The translations under genes were made by a program, and so were the position numbers. Under the pieces are notes generated by a model. The model did not search any database. It saw only the letters and a list, made by a program, of their open reading frames with translations, and was not told where the DNA came from. Below, in pieces: positions 26,021 to 35,264 of a DNA stretch of 64,000 nucleotides. The stretch covers positions 1-64,000 of the forward strand of contig CALSLT010000042.1 in the NCBI GenBank assembly GCA_943787265.1. The letters run 5' to 3'. This stretch comes from an uncultured Planctomycetaceae bacterium. Its GTDB lineage: Bacteria > Planctomycetota > Planctomycetia > Planctomycetales > Planctomycetaceae. The first letter of the stretch is position 1, and every line of letters begins with the position of its first letter.

Positions 26021-27565
26021 ATGAAGTCTCGAATCGATCGTTTGCTCTGCAGCCCCGATCATGCTGCGAGCCTCGTCGCGGACGGTCAAACTGTCGCTTG
26101 CGGAGGATTCGTTGGAGCTGCTCACCCGGAAGCGTTGACTGCCGCAATTGAGCGTCGGTTCCACTCAGGAACAGGCCCACACAATCTGACTCTCGTTTAT
26201 GGAGCGGGACAGGGTGACGGGAAGTCGCGAGGACTCAATCATCTTGCTCACGACGGGCTCGTTCGGCGAGTCATTGGTGGTCACTGGGGACTTGTGCCGG
26301 GGCTCGGCCGACTGGCCAACGCGGGCAATATTGAGGCGTACAATTTTCCGCAGGGAGTGATCTGCCAGTTGCTCCGGGACATCGCAGCTGGACGTCCCGG
26401 ATGCATCACCCACGTCGGACTTGGTACGTTCATTGATCCTGTAAACGATGGCGGTCGCCTAAATGACTCAACCACTGACGAACTGGTTTCGCGAGTTGAC
26501 CTCGACGGTAAAACCTGGCTGTTCTACAGAGCGTTTCCGATCCACGTTGGCCTGATTCGAGCAACCGCTGCGGACCCGTTCGGAAATCTCGTCATGGACG
26601 AGGAAGCCGTCATCGGCGAAGTACTACCGATCGCTCAGGCAGCTCACAATTGCGGGGGCAAAGTGATCGCCCAGGTGAAACGACGACTTGACCGCCCTGC
26701 CCTGCCGAATCAGGTGAAGGTTCCGGGAGTCCTTGTCGACCATGTCGTCATCGCAGACGAGACCGACCACCCGCAAACATTTGGCGAGTCGCTTAACCCG
26801 GCATACTTCAGCCCGCAAACCGACAACGAATTACCGGGTGGGGGCCAGTCGGACAAGATGGCTCCGGGCGTTCGGAGAATCATTGCCGCACGAGCGTGCG
26901 ACGAGTTACTTCCCGGAGCCATAGCCAACCTCGGCATCGGTATCCCCGAAGGCGTCGGATTGATTGCCGCGGAACGGCAAATTCTCGACCAAATCACACT
27001 GACACTTGAAAGCGGCCCCATCGGTGGAATTCCGGCTGGCGGTTTAAGCTTCGGCGCGTCGGCATGGCCCGAAGCCATTATTGATCAACCGGCGCAGTTC
27101 GACTTCTACGATGGCGGCGGGCTCGATTATGCGGCGCTTGGAGCGGCACAGGTCGACCAGCACGGAAACGTCAATGTGTCAAAGTTTCACGACCGAGTCG
27201 CCGGAGTCGGGGGCTTTGTGAACATCTCGCAGAACGCCCGCCGCGTCGTTTTCTGCGGAACGTTGACGTCGGGCGGCCTCGAAGTTGATGTCGCCGACGG
27301 TGAACTTCGGATTCTGAAAGATGGATCAATCCGCAAGTTCGTCCCACAGGTCGAGCAAGTTTCGTTCAGCGGACGAGTTGCCGTGGAGTCAGGTCGCGAG
27401 ATCCTTTACGTCACCGAGCGAGCCGTATTTCAACTGACTCCAAAGGGGCTTCGTCTGACGGAAGTTGCCCCCGGGATCGACATCCAAACGCAGATCCTTA
27501 ACCTGATCGACTTCGCACCGATTGTCGAAAGCGTTCGCCCGATGGACGCATCCTGTTTCGCCTGA
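26021..27565 (+). CDS. Acyl-CoA:carboxylate CoA-transferase (fused alpha-beta, family I)
   Basis: The product has 514 residues. The alpha-like half carries VADGQTVACGGFVGAAHPEALTAAI and LTLVYGAGQGDGKSRGLNHLA. The beta-like half carries LPGAIANLGIGIPEGVGLIAAE and the catalytic glutamate in LTLESGPIGGIPAGGLSFGAS. Length and order match fused propionate/acetate CoA-transferases and YdiF-type enzymes. It would activate a short-chain acid, possibly the product of the aldolase step, by moving CoA from acetyl- or succinyl-CoA. It is cytoplasmic and co-directional with its neighbours. Confidence 0.88.
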   Translation: MKSRIDRLLCSPDHAASLVADGQTVACGGFVGAAHPEALTAAIERRFHSGTGPHNLTLVYGAGQGDGKSRGLNHLAHDGLVRRVIGGHWGLVPGLGRLANAGNIEAYNFPQGVICQLLRDIAAGRPGCITHVGLGTFIDPVNDGGRLNDSTTDELVSRVDLDGKTWLFYRAFPIHVGLIRATAADPFGNLVMDEEAVIGEVLPIAQAAHNCGGKVIAQVKRRLDRPALPNQVKVPGVLVDHVVIADETDHPQTFGESLNPAYFSPQTDNELPGGGQSDKMAPGVRRIIAARACDELLPGAIANLGIGIPEGVGLIAAERQILDQITLTLESGPIGGIPAGGLSFGASAWPEAIIDQPAQFDFYDGGGLDYAALGAAQVDQHGNVNVSKFHDRVAGVGGFVNISQNARRVVFCGTLTSGGLEVDVADGELRILKDGSIRKFVPQVEQVSFSGRVAVESGREILYVTERAVFQLTPKGLRLTEVAPGIDIQTQILNLIDFAPIVESVRPMDASCFA

Positions 27566-27615
27566 AGATGTAAGCGGCAAACTAAATTTAATCTTCATCT
27601 TGTGAATCAACGCCG

Positions 27616-29171
27616 ATGTCTGAACGACCGAACGTCTTGCTGATTACAACCGACCATTGGCCGGCGGACCTATTGGGCTGTGCGGGGCACCCGAACATTC
27701 AGACTCCGACGCTCGATGCGCTCGCACGATGCGGTCGACGTTTCACTAATGCCTACAGCGAATGCCCCGTCTGCATTCCCGCTCGAAGAAGTCTGTTGAC
27801 CGGTCAGTCGCCACGGCTCCACGGAGACCGGACGTTCCAGACAACGCTGACGATGCCAGATGTTCCGACCATCGCAGACACATTTCGCAACGCTGGCTAC
27901 CAGGCAAACGCAGTCGGAAAGCTGCACGTTTTTCCGCAACGTGCTCGCGCGGGATTTGACGACGTCATCCTGGCTGAGGAAGGGCGGCCTCACTGGGGAG
28001 TGTGGGATGACTACGACATCTTCCTCGGTGATCAGGGGCACGCGGGGCGTCAGTTCGACCACGCCATGAGCAACAATCAGTACACCGCTCGGCCGTGGCA
28101 CCTGCCGGAAGATTGCCATGTAACGACCTGGACGGCTCAGCAGATGTCGCGCACGATTCGCCGACGTGATCCGACTCGGCCTGGCTTCTGGTACATGTCG
28201 TTCACGCATCCGCACCCGCCGCTCGTCCCGCCGCAACATTACTGGGATATGTACAGCGACATCGATCTCGACCAGCCAGTCTACGGCGACTGGCTCCCGA
28301 TTCGTGGCACGATGCCTCTTCTGCCGGAACTAATCGCGGAACAAAAACCGGCCAGCCTGCATCGCCAGGTGACGAGCTTTGCTATCGGCTGAACGTCCAG
28401 CGCAATGGCTGGCATGTCCGGTCACCCCAAACAATTCGCACCGCCCTGCAAGGCTTCTACGCACTATGCACACATATTGACCATCAGATTCGGCTCGTGC
28501 TGGGAACGTTGCGTGAGGAAGGAATTCTCGACGACACGATCATCGTCTTCACGGCAGATCATGGAGACATGCTGGGGCGGCATGGTCTTTGGGCAAAGCG
28601 TTTGTTTTATGAAGGCTCGGCCAATGTACCGTTCCTGCTGGTTCCCCAGAAAGGCGACGACCGAGTTACCGAGAATTCGTGCGACGACCGACTGATCAAT
28701 CTTCGCGATGTGATGCCGACACTGCTGGATCAGGCGGGAATTCCCATTCCAGATTCCTGCGACGGGATTCCGATTGTCGGCGACCGGCGACGCGAGCACG
28801 CCTACGGAGAATGCAACGAAGGGCCGATGTCGGCACGGATGATTCATGACGGGCGTTACAAACTCGTCTACTACCCTGCCGGAAACTGTCGGCAACTCTT
28901 CGACCTGCACGACGACCCGACTGAACTTCACGACCTGTCTGCCGACAACATCCACGCTGAAGAACTGGAGCGTCTGACCGTCCTGCTCTGCTCAGAACTT
29001 TACGGTTCCGACCAGGACTGGGTGAACGATGCTGGGGATCTCGTTGGGCTTCCCGATCAGGAATGTCCGCCGCTTTCTAATCGGGGTCTCGCCCTGCAAC
29101 GCGGCGTTCACTGGCCACCGGCTCCAGTAACGCCGCCTGACATTGGCGAGACGAATCCAGGAACAAACTGA
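27616..29171 (+). pseudogene. Frameshifted sulfatase (cytoplasmic-type, no signal peptide)
   Basis: The first 258 codons contain NVLLITTDHWPADLL, the formylglycine motif C53-I-P-A-R57 in CIPARRSLLTGQ, GKLHVFPQ and FTHPHPPLVPP. The frame then breaks near 28350-28385. It resumes one base over with CYRLNVQRNGW, LQGFYALCTHIDHQIRLVLGTL, then DTIIVFTADHGDMLGRHGLW and GRYKLVYYPAGN. Total length is 3n+2 (one base lost). The repaired protein would have about 518 residues, normal for a type I sulfatase. It lacks an export signal, unlike the other sulfatases here. It would desulfate a sugar within the catabolic cluster, and decay or a sequence error are both possible. Confidence 0.8.
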
Positions 29172-29173
29172 TC

Positions 29174-29232
29174 AGCACGGTGGGCATAGCCCACCAGTCA
29201 AGCAGCTCTCTGGTGGGCAGTGCTCACCCTAC
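29174..29232. repeat. Imperfect inverted repeat (GTGGGC...GCCCAC type)
   Basis: The left arm CACGGTGGGCATAGCCCACC and the right arm, reading GTAGGGTGAGCACTGCCCAC on the other strand, are related. Each arm is itself a small palindrome around GGGC-GCCC. It fills the space between the sulfatase and the creatininase-family gene. There is no T-run, so it is best viewed as an intergenic palindromic repeat. Confidence 0.6.
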
Positions 29233-29246
29233 AACAGGACAATTCG

Positions 29247-30122
29247 ATGACGAGCAAAGCGACCACCGAATACCGCTATGAAAAACTGACATGGCCGGAA
29301 ATCAACGACGCCGTTGAGCAGAACCAGGTATGCATCATTCCATGCGGTGCTGTTGAGCAACACGGCGATCATCTTCCGTTGGACGTTGACTTGATGTGCC
29401 CTGGTTCGATCGCTCGCGGCGTCGGTCAGGCTAATCCGGACAAGGTGCTCGTCCTGCCGACGATCGCGTACGGCTACACCGGTCACGTCATGGACTTTCC
29501 AGGCACGATCAACACGCACTACGAAACCTTCATCAAACAGGTTCTCGATGTGACGACGTCGCTCGCTTATCACGGTTTCAAAAAAATAATCCTGCTGAAC
29601 GGCCACGGTTCGAACATGCCGAACCTTGACCTGGCAGCTCGCCGGACAAATCTTGAGACCAGTGCAGAATGTCTGTTGATTGCCTGGTGGCATCTGCTGA
29701 CGGTGGATCCCGAATTCAACGGAACCTGGCGAGAAAGCACGTTTCCTGGCGGTTGTGCTCATGCCTGCGAGCTGGAAACGTCGCTCTACCTTTATCTGGA
29801 CGAGGACGGGGTTCGTAAAGACCGAATCAAGAATCACATCAGCACGGTCACGAAGGACAACCCGTACATGTGGGTGGACCTGTTGGGCTCCGGAGCGGCC
29901 GCGTTAACGTCCTGGACAAGCAGTTATTCCGCTCGCGGCGTGATCGGGGAGCCCGAGCTTGCGACAAAGGAAAAGGGCGAGAAGATTTACCACGAAGGCG
30001 TGCGGCAACTCGACGCCATCGTTAAGTATTTCCAGGATCGACCGAAAGACGTACGAGTCAGACACCAACGTTCAAAGCCTGACATGCCCATGCCGTGGAA
30101 TCAGAACGACATCGAGGAATAG
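29247..30122 (+). CDS. Creatininase family amidohydrolase
   Basis: From ATG 29247 the product has 291 residues. Metal-binding motifs of the family are clear: IIPCGAVEQHGDHLPLDVDLM (E, H and D ligands), ILLNGHGSNMPNLDLAARR, and GCAHACELETSLYLYL, supplying a further Glu. Family members include creatinine amidohydrolase and MftE-type peptidases; many bacterial paralogues act on unknown amides or lactams. Within this cluster a sugar lactone or amide is a reasonable guess only. It overlaps no neighbour and ends 2 bp before the next gene. Confidence 0.88.
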   Translation: MTSKATTEYRYEKLTWPEINDAVEQNQVCIIPCGAVEQHGDHLPLDVDLMCPGSIARGVGQANPDKVLVLPTIAYGYTGHVMDFPGTINTHYETFIKQVLDVTTSLAYHGFKKIILLNGHGSNMPNLDLAARRTNLETSAECLLIAWWHLLTVDPEFNGTWRESTFPGGCAHACELETSLYLYLDEDGVRKDRIKNHISTVTKDNPYMWVDLLGSGAAALTSWTSSYSARGVIGEPELATKEKGEKIYHEGVRQLDAIVKYFQDRPKDVRVRHQRSKPDMPMPWNQNDIEE

Positions 30123-30124
30123 TA

Positions 30125-31063
30125 ATGCAGCCGCTAATTTGCCTGACACAATTAACGTTCGCAGCAACGTTCATTTTCGGTTGCTCGATTGCGGCGACTG
30201 CTGGCGAGTTGTTTCCTGATGAGTTAACAACGTTTTCTCCAAACGCCGCAAATCCCGTTTTCACCGCACAAGGCGATGGGCACTGGGATGTCAAAATTCG
30301 CGAGCGCGGCTGGATCCTTTTCGACAAAGAAGCGGAAGACGGAACTCCCGCGTGGCGTATGTGGTATACCGGCTACGACGGAACTCGCGAAGGACAAAAG
30401 AAGCTCGGGCTCGCCACATCAATCGATGGTGTGAAGTGGACTGCTCATCCTGGCAACCCGATCTACGATGACGCCTGGGTAGAGGACATGATGATCGTTC
30501 CGCATGACGGAACGCTTTACATGTTTGCCGAAGGAAAAGGCGACCAGTCTCATTTGCTAAAGTCAAAGGACGGCATTGCCTGGCAACGAGTCGGAGTCCT
30601 CGACGTAAGAAAAGCGAACGGAGAACCGATAGAGCCCGGACCGTTTGGAACTCCGGTGGCCCACCACGAAGGTGGCGTCTGGTATCTCTTTTATGAACGA
30701 AGAGATGCGGGCATCTGGCTGGCGACTTCTCGCGACATGAAAGTCTGGACGAACGTCAGCGGCGATCCAGTAATGGTTCCGGGGCCCGACGCGTTCGATG
30801 TTGACCTGATCGCGATGAATCAGCTCTTCAAATACAAAGGGCGATACTACGCTTCGATCCACGGCTCGAAAGCGGGTTCAAAACTCTGGGCCAACGGAAT
30901 TGCCGTTTCGGACGACCTGAGGAACTGGCAGAAATACTCCGGCAACCCGCTTCGGCCGATTTCCGAAAACAAGTCCAGCGGCCTGTTCATCCATGACGGA
31001 AAGCAATTTCGCTTCTACACGATGCACGACCGGGTTCATGTGCATTCCGCTGTTTCGAAGTAA
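30125..31063 (+). CDS. Exported beta-propeller glycosidase-like protein (GH43/GH32/GH130-like)
   Basis: ATG 30125 lies 2 bp after the previous stop and gives 312 residues. It opens with an export signal containing a possible lipobox (FIFGC). Propeller strands follow: WRMWYTGYDG, KLGLATSIDGVKWT, LYMFAEGKGDQSHLLKSKDGIAWQ, VWYLFYERRDAGIWLATSRDMKVW, RYYASIHGSKAG and GIAVSDDLRNWQKYSGNPL. 'T/V-S-x-D-x-x-x-W' units at regular intervals are typical of five-bladed glycoside hydrolase propellers. A distinct catalytic set cannot be picked, so a binding or non-hydrolytic role is possible. Translational coupling with the creatininase-family gene is likely. Confidence 0.75.
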   Translation: MQPLICLTQLTFAATFIFGCSIAATAGELFPDELTTFSPNAANPVFTAQGDGHWDVKIRERGWILFDKEAEDGTPAWRMWYTGYDGTREGQKKLGLATSIDGVKWTAHPGNPIYDDAWVEDMMIVPHDGTLYMFAEGKGDQSHLLKSKDGIAWQRVGVLDVRKANGEPIEPGPFGTPVAHHEGGVWYLFYERRDAGIWLATSRDMKVWTNVSGDPVMVPGPDAFDVDLIAMNQLFKYKGRYYASIHGSKAGSKLWANGIAVSDDLRNWQKYSGNPLRPISENKSSGLFIHDGKQFRFYTMHDRVHVHSAVSK

Positions 31064-31209
31064 CAAACTCGGTTCCGGTGCTTGTGTTGCCTTCCGGGTC
31101 TCGCAAGATCACGATGTTCGGTGACGGTTGGTAGAAAACGTCAGCCGTGTTCCGAATTCGACTTTCCGTCGCCACATGAAGTGCGGCTCTGAAACTTCAG
31201 GAGAAAAGT

Positions 31210-31929
31210 ATGCGACTTCAAACCGTCGTTTGTCTGTGCGTTGCTCTGATTGCCGGATCGGTCGCTGCTGAAGATGCGACCAAAGATAAAGCCAAGAGTA
31301 AAAAGCCGAAGAAGGACAAAAACGTCATTCAATTGTTTGATGGCAAGACTCTGAAAGGTTGGAAGTCGACTAACTTCGGCGGCGAGGGGGAAGTTCTCGT
31401 CAGAGATGGCAATCTCACCTTGGAAGTGGGCTCAGACCTGACCGGGATCACCTGGCAGGATGCCAAGACCATCCCGCGTTCGAACTACGAGATCACATTT
31501 CAGGCAATGAGAGTCGACGGCTTCGACTTTTTTGTCGGACTGACCCTGCCTATTCAGAAGGGCTACGGCACGCTGATCTGTGGTGGATGGGGCGGCGGGG
31601 TGTGCGGGCTTTCGTCGATCGACAGCTACGACGCTTCCGAGAACGAAACCACGTCTTATCGAGCATTCAAAGCCAAACAGTGGTACAAAATCCGGATTCG
31701 CGTAACCGATGAACAAATCAATGCATGGATTGACAACGAAGAAATCATCGATGTCGGGATTGATGATCACAAATTTTCAGTACGAATCGAAGTCGATGCA
31801 TCGAAACCGCTGGGATTTTGTACCTGGCAGACGACGGCGGCTCTGAAAGACATTAAGCTCCGCAAACTGACAAGAGCTGACCTTGCGAAGAAGCCGGAAG
31901 CCAAAACAGAAAAAGAAGCAGGCAAGTAG
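31210..31929 (+). CDS. Secreted DUF1080 (3-keto-disaccharide hydrolase) family protein
   Basis: The product has 239 residues from ATG 31210, with AGGAGA just upstream. It has a signal peptide (MRLQTVVCLCVALIAGSVAA) and a lysine-rich linker. The jelly-roll domain begins with NVIQLFDGKTLKGWKSTNFGG and continues with GNLTLEVGSDLTGITW, ITFQAMRVDGFDFFVGLTLP, KIRIRVTDEQINAWIDNEEI and LRKL. This is the typical DUF1080/concanavalin-like fold. Some characterised members cleave 3-keto-glycosides; others only bind. It ends the 24-32 kb cluster. Confidence 0.85.
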   Translation: MRLQTVVCLCVALIAGSVAAEDATKDKAKSKKPKKDKNVIQLFDGKTLKGWKSTNFGGEGEVLVRDGNLTLEVGSDLTGITWQDAKTIPRSNYEITFQAMRVDGFDFFVGLTLPIQKGYGTLICGGWGGGVCGLSSIDSYDASENETTSYRAFKAKQWYKIRIRVTDEQINAWIDNEEIIDVGIDDHKFSVRIEVDASKPLGFCTWQTTAALKDIKLRKLTRADLAKKPEAKTEKEAGK

Positions 31930-31954
31930 TCGCCAGGCCACAATCTGAAATAAC

Positions 31955-31991
31955 AACCCGGTTTCCTCGGGAGACCGGGTTCTTTTTCTTT
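31955..31991 (+). terminator. Rho-independent terminator
   Basis: AACCCGGT and ACCGGGTT form an 8-bp stem with a loop of about 11 nt, followed by CTTTTTCTTTC. It lies 26 bp after the DUF1080 gene and closes the catabolic cluster before aroA. Confidence 0.85.
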
Positions 31992-32015
31992 CTAAAGCCA
32001 GGATTTCTGAAAACA

Positions 32016-33299
32016 ATGGATGATGCGTACCTCGTCAAGCCGGTAACCGAACCGGTTCGAGGATCAATTCGGCCGCCCGGCTCTAAAAGTCTGACGAATC
32101 GGGCGTTGATTACCGCTGCGCTGGCTTCCGGCACGACGAAACTGACTGGAGTTCTCGCCAGCGACGACACGCGGGTCATGGTGGAAAGCCTGAATCGCCT
32201 GGGTATTCCGGTGGCTCACGACGTCGAAAACTGCACGATGGAAGTCGCTGGCTGCGGCGGAAAACCGCCTGCCGAGAAGGCTGACCTCTGGCTTGAAAAC
32301 AGCGGAACAAGCATCCGTTTTCTCACAGCATTCTGTGCTTTAGGAAACGGCGAGTACCGACTCGACGGCAATGAGCGCATGCGGGAACGGCCAATCTCTC
32401 ATCTCGTTGAATCGTTGAACCTGTTCGGCGTTGATGTCGAGTGCGAACTGGAAACAAGTTGTCCGCCAGTACGAATGATGGCCAAAGGATTCTCCGGCGG
32501 ACGCACATCAATCGCGGGTGACATTTCCAGCCAGTACCTCAGTGCCTTATTGATGGCAGCCCCGTGTGCATCGAATTCGGTCGACATCGAAGTGACGGGC
32601 GATCTGGTCTCCAAGCCGTACATTGATATGACGATGGGAGTGATGGCTCAGTTTGGAGCAACGGTGCTCTGCCCTGATCCTCATCGTTTTTCGATCGCTC
32701 CGCAGGAATACAAAGCGACAAACTACGACATCGAACCCGACGCTTCCGCTGCCAGTTACTTCTTCGCCGCCGCCGCTATCACGGGTGGTGAGGTGACCGT
32801 CGAAGGCCTCACCAGCTATGCACTACAGGGTGACGTTCACTTTGTCGAGGCCCTGGAGAAAATGGGCTGTGAAGTCGACTACGGCGATGATTCTATCACC
32901 GTCCGCGGCGGCCAACTCACAGGCGTCGACATCGACATGAACGCGATCAGCGACACGGCTCAAACGCTGGCAGTCGTCGCGTTATTCGCAGAAGGGCCGA
33001 CACGCATCCGCAACGTTGGGCACATGCGTCACAAAGAAACCGATCGAGTCGCGGCGGTGGTCACTGAAATTCGTCGAATGGGCGTCGAGGCCGAAGAGCA
33101 CGACGACGGCCTGACTATTACTCCCGGACAGATTCAGGCCGCTACGATTGAGACTTACGACGACCATCGAATGGCCATGAGTTTTGCCCTCGCCGGACTT
33201 CGAACTGAAGGAATTCGCATTGCCGATCCTTCATGTACTGGCAAAACCTATCCTCACTTCTTCAGCGATCTTGAAAAGCTCTGCGGTACGAACTCATGA
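32016..33299 (+). CDS. aroA: 3-phosphoshikimate 1-carboxyvinyltransferase (EPSP synthase)
   Basis: The product has 427 residues, normal for AroA. Characteristic motifs: PPGSKSLTNRALITAALASG (PEP/shikimate-3-phosphate binding), LENSGTSIRFLTAFCALGNGEYRLDGNERMRERP, DISSQYLSALLMAAP, the catalytic Asp in DASAASYFFAAAAI, and RHKETDRVAAV with DDHRMAMSFALAGL near the C-terminus. It joins shikimate-3-phosphate and PEP in aromatic amino-acid synthesis. Its stop overlaps the rsmB start (ATGA), implying translational coupling. Confidence 0.96.
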   Translation: MDDAYLVKPVTEPVRGSIRPPGSKSLTNRALITAALASGTTKLTGVLASDDTRVMVESLNRLGIPVAHDVENCTMEVAGCGGKPPAEKADLWLENSGTSIRFLTAFCALGNGEYRLDGNERMRERPISHLVESLNLFGVDVECELETSCPPVRMMAKGFSGGRTSIAGDISSQYLSALLMAAPCASNSVDIEVTGDLVSKPYIDMTMGVMAQFGATVLCPDPHRFSIAPQEYKATNYDIEPDASAASYFFAAAAITGGEVTVEGLTSYALQGDVHFVEALEKMGCEVDYGDDSITVRGGQLTGVDIDMNAISDTAQTLAVVALFAEGPTRIRNVGHMRHKETDRVAAVVTEIRRMGVEAEEHDDGLTITPGQIQAATIETYDDHRMAMSFALAGLRTEGIRIADPSCTGKTYPHFFSDLEKLCGTNS

Positions 33300-35125
33300 A
33301 GAAACGTGACCCGCTTAGATTCCGCAAAAGCGAAGTTGGCCAGAAACGATTTCATCAACGAGGACGCTCGGCCGTTGAAGGTCTTCCAAGGCCGACGACC
33401 GACCGACAACTCGCACTTGTCATTCTGGATGAGCATAAGCGAACTCAAACTTTCGTCGGCCAACTACTCGACGAGAAGATTGAAGGTCTCGGACGCAGCT
33501 TCCCAGGCAGAAAACCGCTCGGCTCAAAAGTCGGTGATCAAAGTGATGGTGCCACTGCGGATGCATCGCCCTGGAAGGCATCGTCCAAGCCAGCGACGAC
33601 GGTCAAGAATCTTTCGAAGTACGACCGACCATTCATCTCCGAGTTGGTAAATGGGGTCGTACGAAGGCAAGCGACATTAGATGCGTTGCTGGGTGCTTTC
33701 GTCACGCGGCCTCGCTACAGCATCGAAGATCAACTGTGGACTCTGCTGCAGCTTGGGTTGTACCAACTTGTGTTCATGCACGGCGTACCAGCTCACGCCG
33801 CCGTTCACGAAACCGTTGAACTTGGACGGTGGGCTCAGCAGCCTCGCTGGTGCGGCTTCATGAACGGTGTTTTTCGATCAATCGCGCGAGAGATTGACGA
33901 ATCGTTTTCCGAGACGCCATCTGCCAGTTGCGTCCCGGTCAGCGTTCGTCCGGCATTGCTGAAAGCCCGAGCTGCGGCCAAAGAGCAGGCCGAATCAAAA
34001 GAAACAATTGCTGAACCAACCGCTCCGCCGCCGACAGTGACTCCAGCTCCGGCCGACTCTCCCTGGGCAAAAGCTACGGCGGCAACTTCGCCGCCCGCGG
34101 CTGAAGAACCAGCACCGGAACCGGTGGTTGAAGAGCCGACCGCTGAAGAAGTTGATCCGCGGAAGACTCCCGAGTTTCGCGTGACTGAGATCCGGTATCG
34201 CAGCATCGGCAAAGATGTTTTCCCGCCGCCAGAAACCGACCTCGCGGGGTATGTCACTGCGGCGTTTGGGCTTCCTGAGTGGTTGATTACTCGCTGGAGT
34301 GCCCGGTTCACTCCAGACCAGATGCTTCAAATGGCAAAATGGTTTGATCTTCGACAGCCGCTGACGCTACGAGTCAATCGGCTAAAGACAACTCGCGACG
34401 AGCTGCTGGCGGAAATGCAAGAGGCCGCCGCCGATGAACCCACCACGCTGCTGGAACCTGGCGATCGTCTGGATTCAATTCGCTACGAAGGTCCGTTTCG
34501 GATTGTCGATTTACCGGGTTTCGCTGACGGACGTTTTACTGTTCAAGATGAGACGGCCATGTCAGCGGCGGCGTTACTGGCTCCCAAGCCGGGCGAACGC
34601 GTTCTCGACCTGTGCGCCGCGCCGGGCACAAAGACGACCCATCTTGCCGAGCTAATGAATGGCGAGGGAAGTATTGTGGCGACGGACGTCGATCTCGGTC
34701 GCCTTCGAAGAATCGAAGAGAATTCAGACCGACTCGGTTTCTCGTCAATGATTGAGCCGCTTGTGATCCGCGAGGACTTGTCTGAACTTCCAGAAGGTCC
34801 ATTCGATGCCATCCTGATCGACGTCCCCTGCTCCAATACTGGAGTGCTTGGCAAGCGTCCGGAAGTTCGGTCGCGGATCACGCCGGACGACATCGATGAA
34901 CTGATCGTGACCCAACAGAAATTGCTCGATGCCGCCGCTTCGCTCGTGGCACCTGGCGGACGGATCGTCTATTCAACCTGCAGCGTCGAGCCCGAAGAGA
35001 ACTCAGGTGTCGTCACGCAGTTCCTGCAGAAGTCTTCTGAATTCGAGCTAGTCGAAACTCAGGAATTCATCCCTGGAGATCCAACCGACGGTGGCTACCA
35101 GGTACTGTTGAAACGAATGTCCTAA
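33296..35125 (+). CDS. rsmB: 16S rRNA m5C methyltransferase RsmB-like with long Pro/Ala/Glu insert
   Basis: The product has 609 residues, versus about 430-450 for typical RsmB. The N-terminus is a NusB-like domain (FISELVNGVVRRQATLDALLGAF, LWTLLQLGLYQLVFMHGVPAHAAVHETVEL). It carries a disordered insert before it (residues ~65-100) and a Pro/Ala/Glu-rich linker of about 80 residues after it (APPPTVTPAPADSPWAKA). The SAM-methyltransferase domain follows: VQDETAMSAAALLAPKPGERVLDLCAAPGTKTTHLAE, then PCSNTGVLGKRPE and STCSVEPEENSGVV, supplying both catalytic cysteines. It methylates C967 of 16S rRNA. The insertions do not touch catalytic blocks. Confidence 0.9.
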   Translation: MKKRDPLRFRKSEVGQKRFHQRGRSAVEGLPRPTTDRQLALVILDEHKRTQTFVGQLLDEKIEGLGRSFPGRKPLGSKVGDQSDGATADASPWKASSKPATTVKNLSKYDRPFISELVNGVVRRQATLDALLGAFVTRPRYSIEDQLWTLLQLGLYQLVFMHGVPAHAAVHETVELGRWAQQPRWCGFMNGVFRSIAREIDESFSETPSASCVPVSVRPALLKARAAAKEQAESKETIAEPTAPPPTVTPAPADSPWAKATAATSPPAAEEPAPEPVVEEPTAEEVDPRKTPEFRVTEIRYRSIGKDVFPPPETDLAGYVTAAFGLPEWLITRWSARFTPDQMLQMAKWFDLRQPLTLRVNRLKTTRDELLAEMQEAAADEPTTLLEPGDRLDSIRYEGPFRIVDLPGFADGRFTVQDETAMSAAALLAPKPGERVLDLCAAPGTKTTHLAELMNGEGSIVATDVDLGRLRRIEENSDRLGFSSMIEPLVIREDLSELPEGPFDAILIDVPCSNTGVLGKRPEVRSRITPDDIDELIVTQQKLLDAAASLVAPGGRIVYSTCSVEPEENSGVVTQFLQKSSEFELVETQEFIPGDPTDGGYQVLLKRMS

Positions 35126-35264
35126 GCATCGTCACTCGTGACCGACGGCGTCTGGAACAAATTTCGCCGAAGAATACGACAGTCCGGTGGACGAGCGAGC
35201 GGGCAATGCCGTACTACTATGAGGATTGGTACTGTCCAGTTCCCACCTCATAAAGGACCGCGCG

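Noticed and set aside
28405..28695. Short plus-strand frame inside the sulfatase
   Set aside because: It is the third frame, used by neither half of the sulfatase, and carries no motif.
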